Source of the DNA: a virus
Strand: one strand, 5' to 3'
Length of the DNA: 35,422 bases
IMG/VR virus record: IMGVR_UViG_3300047552_002051
Location: 1 to 35,422 of that record
The notes below the pieces were generated by a model, which saw nothing but the letters and a program-made list of their open reading frames with translations, did no database searches and had not been told where the DNA came from. The position numbers and the translations under genes were made by a program. Numbering within the stretch: the first letter of the stretch is position 1; the number at the start of each line of letters is the position of its first letter. This document shows, one piece after another, positions 1-6,278 of this stretch.

Positions 1-22
1 GACTATAGGAGTAAACCAGTTA
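1..22 (+). promoter_or_regulatory. Truncated promoter at window edge (copy of the 10.5-kb promoter)
   Basis: The first 22 bases match 10517-10538, where they form the end of the -10 box (TAGACT) and the transcript start of a full TTGACA-18-TAGACT promoter. The window therefore opens inside the -10 box of another member of this promoter family. The -35 box and operator would lie just outside. It probably drives the small genes that start at 37. Confidence 0.6.
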
Positions 23-36
23 AGGATGGTTAGGTT

Positions 37-165
37 ATGAGGACTAAAGAACAATTGGAACGTCAACTTGAGATACTCACCCTATCTCAAGCTAGTGACC
101 CTGTAACAGAAGGTCGCAAAGCTTACTTAGAGGAAGTGATTCGTAAACAGGGTAAGGAGTCCTAA
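37..165 (+). CDS. Small hypothetical protein (42 aa)
   Basis: The ORF starts at ATG 37, right behind the truncated promoter, and ends in TAA two bases before the next ATG at 168. The product is charged and probably helical, with MRTKEQLERQLEILTL at its start and EEVIRKQGKES at its end. It resembles the short helical proteins common in early phage operons. Its stop-proximal GGAG serves as the ribosome binding site of the next gene. No family recognised. Compact spacing and promoter support a real gene; function unknown. Confidence 0.5.
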   Translation: MRTKEQLERQLEILTLSQASDPVTEGRKAYLEEVIRKQGKES

Positions 166-167
166 CT

Positions 168-374
168 ATGCGAGTTTTACCCTGCAATGTCGTAGCTTAT
201 GTAGCTCGTCAGACTAACCAACACCCCAAGGTAGTATTTAGCCAACTTTACCGCATTTATACCTATGGCTCACACTGGTTAGACCCCTTAGACACCCTTG
301 ACCTCATATCAGGGTTAGGTGGTGTAGTGCAAGAGGGTGACACTGTTGACCAGGGTTATCTACACGTCTACTAA
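168..374 (+). CDS. Small hypothetical protein (68 aa)
   Basis: ATG 168 lies two bases after the previous stop, with AAGGAG about 8 bases upstream, so translation is probably coupled. The protein carries several aromatic residues (YRIYTYGSHW) and an acidic C-terminal half. No signal peptide, membrane segment or metal motif is visible. I do not recognise the family. It is the second gene of an early regulatory cluster ahead of a ribbon-helix-helix gene. Confidence 0.55.
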   Translation: MRVLPCNVVAYVARQTNQHPKVVFSQLYRIYTYGSHWLDPLDTLDLISGLGGVVQEGDTVDQGYLHVY

Positions 375-425
375 CCACCTAGTGGGTACTACTATTTACA
401 GACAACCATTCTATTGAGTAGCAAC

Positions 426-575
426 ATGAGAGTTAAGCGACTAACCAAAACATCGACAGTAAGGTTTGAGCCAGCTATGTGGGAAGAGATAGAAACCTTT
501 TGTACTGACCACAGCTTATCCGTAGCGGCATTTTTACGAGATTGCGCCATAAGACACGTTAGAGAGCATATCTAG
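426..575 (+). CDS. Ribbon-helix-helix (CopG/Arc-like) DNA-binding protein, 49 aa
   Basis: Translation from ATG 426 gives a basic N-terminal strand (RVKRLTKTSTVRFEP), then a helix (MWEEIETFC) and a second helix (SVAAFLRDCAIRHVREHI). This is the strand-helix-helix layout of RHH repressors at their usual size. Such proteins bind short operators as dimers and often autoregulate. It is one of four RHH-type genes in the window (also 15546, 20874 and 27934), none an obvious duplicate of another. The target is unknown; the dispersed TACTA-NNN-TAGTA sites are candidates by inference only. Confidence 0.65.
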   Translation: MRVKRLTKTSTVRFEPAMWEEIETFCTDHSLSVAAFLRDCAIRHVREHI

Positions 576-649
576 CCCTTGTAGGCTGTCCTGGGTGGGA
601 TGACAATAAAAGACCCCAATCTGTAAAATAATACAAACTGAGGTACACA

Positions 650-1393
650 ATGAAACGCTCAAGCTTTAGTTTAGGTGATGTGACTGTTAACTGCTTTCTG
701 ACTGACTCAGGTGAGTATTTGTACTCCCTTACTGATGTTAGCTCTATTCTCAATAAGCATCGAAATAGCGCGCTCAGGTTTGTCAACTCTGAGGAGTTCA
801 AACAAGGTCAGGGTAAGGGTTTAGTCGTGTTACGTCACTCGGAGACTATTGATAATGGTCGTGGAATACTAACCGTCACCTACTCGTTAGTACCCAGTTG
901 GGTAGTTACTGAGTACCTGTTACACCATGCCATGAGTAACGGGGATAAGTTAGCAGGTCAGGTCATAAGCTTACTTGCCCGAGAATCACTCGATAAGCGT
1001 GCCTCACTGGTACTAGATGGCAACACTCAGGCAGTACAAGATAAGACTGATACCGAGTTAGCCAAATTGCACCAGTACCGAACAGAACAACTTAAGCTTA
1101 AGGCAGGTACGCTGTTTACCAACTGGATGCGAGTTCAAAAGTTCAATACTACCCTAACACACGACTACCTGACCAGTAAGTTAGTGGGACGTACTGCCAA
1201 ACAATCACGAGAGCTACCTTTGACCTACCCTGACCGCACTACAGTAGGATTAAACCACTACCCTAGTAATGAGTGTGAGCAGATGGAGCTACTAACCCTA
1301 GTCAAGCTGTATTGTGCCAGTAACTTAGGCTACCGCAAAGGTTGGACATACCAGGACTACATTGATTATGCTATTGACAAGCTAGCTATCTAA
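650..1393 (+). CDS. KilA-N/Bro-like phage regulator, paralogue A (247 aa)
   Basis: The N-terminus (about residues 5-35) has GEYLYSLTDVSSILNK, a small strand pair followed by an HTH-like helix as in Bro/antirepressor N-domains. The C-terminal third has HDYLTSKL, then RTAKQSRELPL, then GLNHY and a final TYQDYIDYAI helix. The same C-terminal pattern recurs in the genes at 34390 and 35211, and the N-terminal pattern recurs at 27259. These genes form a shuffled paralogous family. A GAGG ribosome binding site precedes ATG 650, and a weak promoter (TTGTAG 579-584, GACAAT 602-607) may lie upstream. A DNA-binding regulatory role is likely but inferred. Confidence 0.6.
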   Translation: MKRSSFSLGDVTVNCFLTDSGEYLYSLTDVSSILNKHRNSALRFVNSEEFKQGQGKGLVVLRHSETIDNGRGILTVTYSLVPSWVVTEYLLHHAMSNGDKLAGQVISLLARESLDKRASLVLDGNTQAVQDKTDTELAKLHQYRTEQLKLKAGTLFTNWMRVQKFNTTLTHDYLTSKLVGRTAKQSRELPLTYPDRTTVGLNHYPSNECEQMELLTLVKLYCASNLGYRKGWTYQDYIDYAIDKLAI

Positions 1394-1430
1394 GGTTAGA
1401 ATAGGGGTAGTTTACCACACCACTACCCTT

Positions 1431-1607
1431 ATGAGCAGCATAATTGAGAAAAAGGAACTGATTGAAGTCAAAAAGCAGCAAATAGCCCTGTTAAAAGCCG
1501 AGATAGCTACCCTAGTAGGTGAGCTTAAGTCAGATGGTTACGGGCTACTGGATGACTTCCGAGTGACCTGCATCAAATTAGAAAACCTAGACATCTTGGG
1601 AGAGTAG
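1431..1607 (+). CDS. Small coiled-coil protein (58 aa)
   Basis: The ORF runs from ATG 1431 to TAG 1605-1607. The first 35 residues are highly charged and heptad-like (EKKELIEVKKQQIALLKAEI), consistent with a short coiled coil. The remainder (GYGLLDDFRVTCIKLENLDILGE) looks like a small strand-helix segment. No Shine-Dalgarno is seen; a TAGAAT -10-like box at 1397-1402 would give a very short leader. Five bases separate it from the next gene. Function unknown. Confidence 0.5.
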   Translation: MSSIIEKKELIEVKKQQIALLKAEIATLVGELKSDGYGLLDDFRVTCIKLENLDILGE

Positions 1608-1612
1608 ACATT

Positions 1613-1786
1613 ATGTGTCTTAGCGATTACGTCAGAGTTTACCAGGACTTAGCCTTTAAGCGTTCAATGTTCCCTAGTGATGGTTGTGACTGGGACTACT
1701 ATACTTCCAAAATAGATGACCTGTTGGAAGAGGCACAAAACTCGCTAACTGATACCGAGTTCAACCAATTACTGGGATACGTCTAG
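1613..1786 (+). CDS. Small acidic hypothetical protein (57 aa)
   Basis: ATG 1613 follows the previous stop by five bases, suggesting co-transcription. The product is acidic and aromatic-rich (DGCDWDYYTSKIDDLLEEAQ) with a predicted helical C-terminal half. No known motif. It ends at TAG 1784-1786, just before the promoter/operator pair of the sigma-like gene. Confidence 0.5.
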   Translation: MCLSDYVRVYQDLAFKRSMFPSDGCDWDYYTSKIDDLLEEAQNSLTDTEFNQLLGYV

Positions 1787-1806
1787 CCAAAGCTCCAGGT
1801 TTGTGT

Positions 1807-1841
1807 TATACTAGGGTAGTACACCAACTATTACCCTAGTA
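1807..1841 (+). promoter_or_regulatory. Promoter -10 with paired palindromic operators upstream of the sigma-like gene
   Basis: A TATACT -10 box (1807-1812) overlaps a perfect palindrome TACTAGGGTAGTA (1809-1821). A second copy with one mismatch, TATTACCCTAGTA, occupies 1829-1841. The two centres are 20 bp apart, about two helical turns, and the pair ends three bases before the start codon. No convincing -35 box is present. The arrangement fits an operator pair that would block both initiation and early elongation. Confidence 0.6.
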
Positions 1842-1844
1842 CAA

Positions 1845-2255
1845 ATGGATTACAGTGAAGTCATAGAGGCAACTAAACAACAGTGTTGCAAGATGGCATC
1901 AGTATACCGCCAGGATGCTTGCGAGTTACTTAGCTTCTGCCTTACTAAGCTACCAGGTCTAGTATCACGCATTGACACCTCTAAGCCACCTAGACAGCAA
2001 CTAAGCTATGTTAAGCGTAGCATTACTGGTTACTGTCTGCACTACCTTAGAGACCATGCTACCCTCATCAGAACCCCTAGAGGCAACTTGCCCTTTAAAG
2101 TCAGTGAGCTAACACCGTTACTAGGGGGGTCTGCTGATACTACCCTAGTAGACACCTTGCCTGATTGGGCAACCTATGTACTAGAGGAGTGTACTGATAC
2201 TACCCTAGTAAAACGGTTTGCAAATGCCTACTTAGCCACCTATTACCCAGCCTAA
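1845..2255 (+). CDS. Sigma-70 region 2-like protein (136 aa), putative phage sigma factor
   Basis: Residues 40-80 read RIDTSKPPRQQLSYVKRSIT then GYCLHYLRDHATLIRTPRG. This parallels sigma regions 2.2-2.4, where a FDxSxxxxFxxYA stretch precedes IRGxIxxYLRD and a basic arginine-proline segment. Residues 1-40 would be the preceding helices. Region 4 is absent and the protein is far shorter than a housekeeping sigma. It might redirect host RNA polymerase, but this rests on pattern similarity alone. The coding sequence itself contains two perfect 13-bp palindromes (2138-2150 and 2198-2210), each encoding DTTLV. An unrelated helical protein cannot be excluded. Confidence 0.5.
   Translation: MDYSEVIEATKQQCCKMASVYRQDACELLSFCLTKLPGLVSRIDTSKPPRQQLSYVKRSITGYCLHYLRDHATLIRTPRGNLPFKVSELTPLLGGSADTTLVDTLPDWATYVLEECTDTTLVKRFANAYLATYYPA
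2138..2150. repeat. Dispersed palindrome TACTACCCTAGTA inside a CDS
   Basis: Exact copy within the sigma-like gene, encoding D-T-T-L-V-D. Confidence 0.8.
2198..2210. repeat. Dispersed palindrome TACTACCCTAGTA inside a CDS
   Basis: Second exact copy in the same gene, 60 bp (20 codons) after the first and in the same codon phase (D-T-T-L-V-K). Confidence 0.8.
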
Positions 2256-2259
2256 GATT

Positions 2260-2451
2260 GTGACCAATATTATCTGGTTTGTGTTACTACCATTTAGCAT
2301 AGGTGAGATTGCCTATCACAGCCAACAGCTATTTACACTCATAGCGGGTTGTAGCGTAATGTTTGCGGCACTCTATCGAGACAGGCTACCACCCCACTAC
2401 CGCGAGATTGCCTTTGCCTTATTCAGCTTCCTACTGGGGGTGTTCCTATGA
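2260..2451 (+). CDS. Small membrane protein, two transmembrane segments (63 aa)
   Basis: The GTG start at 2260 follows the upstream stop by four bases. Residues 3-15 plus 22-40 and residues 48-63 are strongly hydrophobic, separated by a basic loop (YRDRLPPHYRE). Size and topology fit a holin-like or other small phage membrane protein, but no holin family can be named and no endolysin is visible nearby. The stop overlaps the next start (ATGA), so the two are translationally coupled. Confidence 0.55.
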   Translation: MTNIIWFVLLPFSIGEIAYHSQQLFTLIAGCSVMFAALYRDRLPPHYREIAFALFSFLLGVFL

Positions 2452-2948
2452 AACGCAACTTTAGACTATTGGAGATAATGGTACTGTCTACTTGGGTTAT
2501 GACCTTTTTTATTGGCTACAAACCCGAGCTAATCCGAGCCATTACCGTGATAGTGGGTATGGCAGTTACCGTACCTAAGCTTTACTCTGGTATTGTTAGG
2601 CGAGAGTCACCCAATAAGTATCCAACATTAGATAGTGTTGTAGCTAACTTCTCGGTTGTCAACTTAAGAGCCACTGCCAAAGACCTGGACTGCCTAAGCT
2701 ACCCTGGCTTAGAGGCACTAGCAGACCCCCTAGCTACTACCCTAGTAGTGGCACTATCAGAGTACAGTACCGAGATGTTAGCCAAGGGTAAACACCTAAT
2801 GGTTGTCAATGGTGACATAGAGGGAGTACCTACTGTGTACCTGGGGTCAGAGGCATACAAGATAACTACTACCCCCATTAAGACCTCCATACCCTGTATC
2901 CTGATAATGCCTGACAGTAGCCGCCAAATACCCCTAAACATAGGGTAG
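2448..2948 (+). CDS. Membrane-anchored hypothetical protein (166 aa)
   Basis: ATG 2448 overlaps the preceding stop. Residues 8-45 contain one or two hydrophobic segments (LEIMVLSTWVMTFFIGY and a second around AITVIVGMAVTV), followed by a soluble domain of about 115 residues with alternating strands (GDIEGVPTVYLGSEAYKI). It was probably made as a membrane pair with the 63-aa protein before it. One perfect 13-bp palindrome lies in frame (2735-2747; A-T-T-L-V-V). Family not recognised. Confidence 0.55.
   Translation: MKRNFRLLEIMVLSTWVMTFFIGYKPELIRAITVIVGMAVTVPKLYSGIVRRESPNKYPTLDSVVANFSVVNLRATAKDLDCLSYPGLEALADPLATTLVVALSEYSTEMLAKGKHLMVVNGDIEGVPTVYLGSEAYKITTTPIKTSIPCILIMPDSSRQIPLNIG
2735..2747. 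repeat. Dispersed palindrome TACTACCCTAGTA inside a CDS
   Basis: Exact copy encoding A-T-T-L-V-V. Confidence 0.8.
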
Positions 2949-3095
2949 CTCTAACCCACCTAGTTGGTCTAGGATGTCCCAAAAGGCATCCTCTGTCTCA
3001 TACTCTAAGCATATGTACTCACTGTGTAATTGTCTATCTACTAGGGATAGCTCAAGGTATACGGTGAGTGCTTTTATTTGGTTGTTGGTTAACAT
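2934..3095 (-). CDS. Small acidic hypothetical protein, antisense to its neighbours (53 aa)
   Basis: On the minus strand, ATG at 3095 opens a 53-codon frame ending in TAG at 2934-2936. It overlaps the tail of the plus-strand gene by 15 bp. The translation looks protein-like: a helical first half (MLTNQIKALTVYLELSLVD) and an acidic second half (YETEDAFWDILDQLGGL). A promoter-like TATACT joined to a perfect palindrome lies just upstream on the same strand. The frame and promoter support each other. Function unknown. Confidence 0.5.
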   Translation of the reverse strand: MLTNNQIKALTVYLELSLVDRQLHSEYICLEYETEDAFWDILDQLGGLELPYV

Positions 3096-3117
3096 GGTTA
3101 CTGACCTACTACTGGCT

Positions 3118-3132
3118 TACTACCCTAGTATA
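3118..3132 (-). promoter_or_regulatory. Minus-strand -10 box fused to a palindromic operator
   Basis: On the minus strand this reads TATACTAGGGTAGTA, with TATACT (3127-3132) merged with a perfect 13-bp palindrome (3118-3130). It has the same geometry as the sites at 1807 and 5544, but on the opposite strand, and it faces the 53-aa gene. Confidence 0.55.
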
Positions 3133-3171
3133 ACACACTACTGGCGGGTTTAGGTAATTTTGGTTTACCCC

Positions 3172-3201
3172 TTGCCATTACTGAGGTGGTAGTGTTATAC
3201 T
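3172..3201 (+). promoter_or_regulatory. Family-I promoter (TTGCCA-18-TATACT)
   Basis: The -35 box TTGCCA (3172-3177) and -10 box TATACT (3196-3201) are 18 bp apart. The spacer and downstream bases (TGTAGGAGTAAC) align with the promoters at 9655 and 10491. The spacer palindrome is degenerate here (TACTGAGGTGGTA). It drives the 3233-5525 gene pair, which has an AAGG ribosome binding site. Confidence 0.65.
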
Positions 3202-3232
3202 GTAGGAGTAACAGAGAAAAGGACTCAAGGTC

Positions 3233-3883
3233 ATGGCTACAGTATGGGACTTAGCAGAACAGTTGGAAATTGAGACACAAGAAGCAGGTATGAACTTAGG
3301 TTTTGCCTTTGACTTTACCGAGAGAGCTAATGTTGAGACATTGCCAGACAGCCTACCCAGTAAAGCAGCTATGTTAGAGGTACTGGGGGGGTGTCGCTAC
3401 ACTAAGGCAGTAGATAGCTTAAGCCGTAGTGAGTGTTACCTCTACTTAGGTCACGCTAAGAAGTGGCACAAAGCAGCTTTTGATAGTAGCGAGGCGGTAC
3501 AGTTTGCCAAAGGGTTAGCTCAAGATGTGGGTAAAAAGTTCAACTTGTCCGGTGTGCCTCTGGCTATCTTGCGTAATATGGTACTGGACATTTACCCCAA
3601 TGCCTTGCCAACCCTAATCAGCAAAAGCAAAACCACAGCTACTAGCACTATGGTCAACTACCGGGATATGCAAGATACCTTACGAGTAGTCAAACAGATG
3701 GGTCTGACCAGTGTCAAAATTAAACTCAACGGTACAGCTAGCCAGATGTATGACACTATGGCTCAAGTGTTTGGACAGGACTGGGTTAGCAACTGGGGGG
3801 ATATTAGCAATACCACCCGAGTGTACCTAGAGACAGTCAAGAAAACCGCTAACACATTAAAGGCATTTATACCCAATGTTTAA
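3233..3883 (+). CDS. Hypothetical soluble protein, partner of the FtsK-like ATPase (216 aa)
   Basis: ATG 3233 has AAGG five bases upstream and a full promoter behind it. The protein is mostly helical with no membrane segment; the C-terminal part (DTLRVVKQMGLTSVKIKL to KTANTLKAFIPNV) suggests a small alpha/beta domain. It overlaps the ATPase gene by 8 bp, so the two are co-expressed and may act as one unit, for example as DNA-binding adaptor and motor. I recognise no family. Confidence 0.5.
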   Translation: MATVWDLAEQLEIETQEAGMNLGFAFDFTERANVETLPDSLPSKAAMLEVLGGCRYTKAVDSLSRSECYLYLGHAKKWHKAAFDSSEAVQFAKGLAQDVGKKFNLSGVPLAILRNMVLDIYPNALPTLISKSKTTATSTMVNYRDMQDTLRVVKQMGLTSVKIKLNGTASQMYDTMAQVFGQDWVSNWGDISNTTRVYLETVKKTANTLKAFIPNV

Positions 3884-5525
3884 CTTATTCCAAAGTCAAC
3901 CCTTTACCACCTATTATGACGTGTCTACTGGTCAGGTATTGACAGTGCCTAACAGTGAGTACCGTAGACAACTTTGGCAACTTAAGGGCGAGTTAGAGCC
4001 TTTCTCAAGTGCCATACTGATACCCAAGGTCAGCCAGCAACATCGCCTGGAGTTTGACCAGGTAACACCCCAGACAGGTATACAGTTGTACCGACAAGTC
4101 AACCTAGAGGCACTGCTAGCCAATCTATGCCTACTACGCACCTTTGTAGTTACCGAGATGCCTAAGCTACTACAAGCCGCCTACAAACCCCCTGTAGTGT
4201 CGCTAGAGGACAAGTTACGAGAAGTAGGGTATCAGCTAAGAGAGCAGCTAGCCCTGGTAACTCAAGATTACACCCAACTAGCTAAGGACTATGATGAGTT
4301 ATTGGCTCGCAACTGTGAACTAGAGTCACTTTTGGGTGACAAGTGGGCAGATATTAAGACAATAATAGCTAAGTTTGCCGAGGTCAACATCAGCGTCAGG
4401 TTCTTAGAGTCGTACAGTGAAGCAGACAGCCACGTGTTTGTTTTTAAAAACGTTGGTTTGCAGGTAGATGACAGTAAGCTTAAGAGGGTAGCAGACAGTA
4501 TGCCAGGTCTTTTGAACTGGGTAACTAACCCACCTAGCTATGAGGTAAGTAAGGGCGAGATAGTGCTAGAGTTTGACACCCGTGATATTGAGCAAAAGTT
4601 AGATGCCGTACAACAGGAGTGGCTACCAACCTTAGCTCAGTGTGAAGAAAACCTTATGGTCTTTGGGGCTAGGGGTAGCGGTAAGACTAGCCTAGTTAAC
4701 AACTATGTGGCAGTCACCCTAAACCAAATACCAGATGCCCAGGTTGAGTATTTGCAACCTAAGCCAGAGTCAGATACACCTCTTGGGTTAGTGCCTACTG
4801 CCATAGGGTTTGACGAGTGCTTTGCAAGGCATAGCTGGCTAATGGGTGAATATATGAGGCGTAATGAAGCCAACATGGCTGCTATTAAGGCAAACCAACC
4901 TATGCCTCACTTTGACCCCATCTTTGCCATCTATGAGGAGTTGCAGACAATGGTTATGAAGCATCCTAACCCCAAGGTCTTTTGTAAGGAGATAGAGACT
5001 GCCGTAAGCTTTGGCAGAACTTTGGGGCTTAACTTCTTGTGTACTGCTCAAGTAGCCTCTATTCGTAACTTCCCCGGTTGGACAAAAGCCAGCCTTACCC
5101 AGTATAACAGACTGTATATTGGTGAGGCAATTAAGACAGCTATCGATTATGCCCCAACACTTGAGGACAAAAAAGCAATCAGGGAACAGTATGCCCTCTA
5201 TCGTGCCAGTAACCGACAGTTTTATGGGCTTCTGATGCGTCCCAATGGTTTAACTATGGTGTATGACTTGCCATTACCCAATAGTTACCAGTTTGATACC
5301 GAGACCACTACTCGCTTTTTGGTGCAGTGTAAGCGACGTAACTTTGATGGTCACCTGGCTCTTAACCCGCACCTTCGAGATATGGTTACTGGGGGGGTAC
5401 TGCAATGCCCTAGCTGTAACTCAACTAAGTGGATACCTAGCAAGTACACCAATGCCCCTGGTACTAAGGTAGTATTGAGGTGTTATGCTAGTGACTGTAG
5501 CACTAAGCTAAACTTTAACCAGTAA
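3876..5525 (+). CDS. FtsK/HerA-type DNA-translocating ATPase with zinc ribbon (549 aa)
   Basis: Residues 109-155 form a coiled coil. Residues about 165-235 resemble the alpha/beta domain preceding the motor in FtsK/SpoIIIE. Walker A is GARGSGKTS (264-272), and a Walker B-like stretch IFAIYEELQ lies near 349-357. The segment GLNFLCTAQ would supply the sensor region. The C-terminus has a four-cysteine zinc ribbon (CPSC, then two cysteines near 538-543). Known relatives pump DNA in chromosome segregation, conjugation or packaging. Since a TerL is also encoded here, a role in plasmid-like segregation or a second packaging step is inferred. It is unusual for a tailed phage. Confidence 0.65.
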   Translation: MFNLFQSQPFTTYYDVSTGQVLTVPNSEYRRQLWQLKGELEPFSSAILIPKVSQQHRLEFDQVTPQTGIQLYRQVNLEALLANLCLLRTFVVTEMPKLLQAAYKPPVVSLEDKLREVGYQLREQLALVTQDYTQLAKDYDELLARNCELESLLGDKWADIKTIIAKFAEVNISVRFLESYSEADSHVFVFKNVGLQVDDSKLKRVADSMPGLLNWVTNPPSYEVSKGEIVLEFDTRDIEQKLDAVQQEWLPTLAQCEENLMVFGARGSGKTSLVNNYVAVTLNQIPDAQVEYLQPKPESDTPLGLVPTAIGFDECFARHSWLMGEYMRRNEANMAAIKANQPMPHFDPIFAIYEELQTMVMKHPNPKVFCKEIETAVSFGRTLGLNFLCTAQVASIRNFPGWTKASLTQYNRLYIGEAIKTAIDYAPTLEDKKAIREQYALYRASNRQFYGLLMRPNGLTMVYDLPLPNSYQFDTETTTRFLVQCKRRNFDGHLALNPHLRDMVTGGVLQCPSCNSTKWIPSKYTNAPGTKVVLRCYASDCSTKLNFNQ

Positions 5526-5543
5526 TTACTGCCGGGGTTGTGC

Positions 5544-5558
5544 TATACTAGGGTAGTA
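5544..5558 (+). promoter_or_regulatory. -10 box fused to a palindromic operator
   Basis: TATACT (5544-5549) continues directly into TACTAGGGTAGTA (5546-5558), the same arrangement as at 1807. The start codon at 5576 follows closely. No -35 box is evident. Confidence 0.6.
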
Positions 5559-5575
5559 CCAATAACAACGCTAGA

Positions 5576-5737
5576 ATGAGCAGACCCAAAGGTATCGTGG
5601 AGTATTTATGGCTACCCGTTAGCCTACTGACGTTAATCACCATTATTTGGACAGCAGAAAATGACTTACAACTCGTATCAGGACTTTATCGTAACCTACA
5701 GCAACACGTTTCACAAGGTCAGTGCAGACAACCTTAG
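5576..5737 (+). CDS. Small single-span membrane protein (53 aa)
   Basis: The frame runs from ATG 5576 to TAG 5735-5737. Residues 9-28 (EYLWLPVSLLTLITIIW) form one hydrophobic segment, followed by a polar tail. It overlaps the start of the MazG-like gene by 77 bp in another frame, which makes coding status less certain. The promoter directly upstream and the clear membrane helix argue for it. No family identified. Confidence 0.4.
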   Translation: MSRPKGIVEYLWLPVSLLTLITIIWTAENDLQLVSGLYRNLQQHVSQGQCRQP

Positions 5738-6170
5738 CTGTTATGTTGTATCGCTACTTGAGGAAACCGCAGAGACTCTAGAGGTATTACTGCCAGGGTC
5801 TGACACTACTAAGGTAGTAAAAGAGTTAGGTGACTGTCTGGCTTATATGTCACTAATATGTTATGTGTTAGGTAAACCCCTAGACAGCTTTATGAGTACG
5901 TTACCAGGTGGCATTGGTGATGGCTCTGGGGTTCTTGACCTGGTGCAATACCAAGTAAGCCTAGCAGGGTGTTACAAGCGCATTCTACGGGGTGACAGGG
6001 GCTTCACTATGGACACTTTGCTACTGTGTGTTATCCAACTTGTGCCTATTGCTCGTAAGATAGCCTTAGCTCACTCTACCACTATTGATGGTGTTATGGC
6101 AGTAAACAGGGTCAAGTTGATGGCTAGAATGGCTAATGGGACTCAAAAGGGTTCCGGTAGTGACCGCTAG
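5661..6170 (+). CDS. MazG-like nucleotide pyrophosphohydrolase (169 aa)
   Basis: The helical motif LLEETAETLE (E34, E35, E38) followed by VKELGDCLAY (E55, D58) is the EExxE...ExxD magnesium site of the all-alpha MazG/dUTPase superfamily. The C-terminal VNRVKLMARMANG..GSG fits the substrate-loop end of phage MazG-like proteins. Such enzymes cleave (d)NTPs to monophosphates plus pyrophosphate, and in cyanophages they are linked to nucleotide supply or starvation signalling. A near-palindrome with perfect arms (5807-5819) is embedded in frame between the two halves of the active site (DTTKVV). Confidence 0.75.
   Translation: MTYNSYQDFIVTYSNTFHKVSADNLSCYVVSLLEETAETLEVLLPGSDTTKVVKELGDCLAYMSLICYVLGKPLDSFMSTLPGGIGDGSGVLDLVQYQVSLAGCYKRILRGDRGFTMDTLLLCVIQLVPIARKIALAHSTTIDGVMAVNRVKLMARMANGTQKGSGSDR
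5807..5819. repeat. Dispersed palindrome TACTAAGGTAGTA inside mazG-like CDS
   Basis: Perfect arms with core AGG; encodes D-T-T-K-V-V in the same codon phase as the other coding copies. Confidence 0.75.
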
Positions 6171-6278
6171 CCCTAACCTCGGGGTACTACTAGGGTGGCT
6201 CTATACTACCCTAGTAACGCTAAGGCATTAGCCTGGGTACTACTTATTAGACCATATTAAGTAAACCTATGGGTTAAT
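6171..6278 (+). promoter_or_regulatory. Leader of the capsid operon with palindrome and stem-loop repeat
   Basis: No gene is seen in these 108 bases. They hold an imperfect palindrome (TACTAGGGTGGCT at about 6188), a perfect one (6204-6216) and a GCTAAGGCATTAGC inverted repeat (6219-6232 region). About 30 bases from 6211 recur on the minus strand near 28393-28420. A weak -10 (about 6256-6261, TATTAA) may serve the capsid genes. Confidence 0.45.
6204..6216. repeat. Dispersed palindrome TACTACCCTAGTA, intergenic
   Basis: Exact copy in the leader before the capsid protease gene. Confidence 0.8.

Noticed and set aside
559-801. 80-codon minus-strand frame over the start of paralogue A
   Set aside because: It overlaps a homologous coding region and a ribbon-helix-helix gene; no ribosome binding site.
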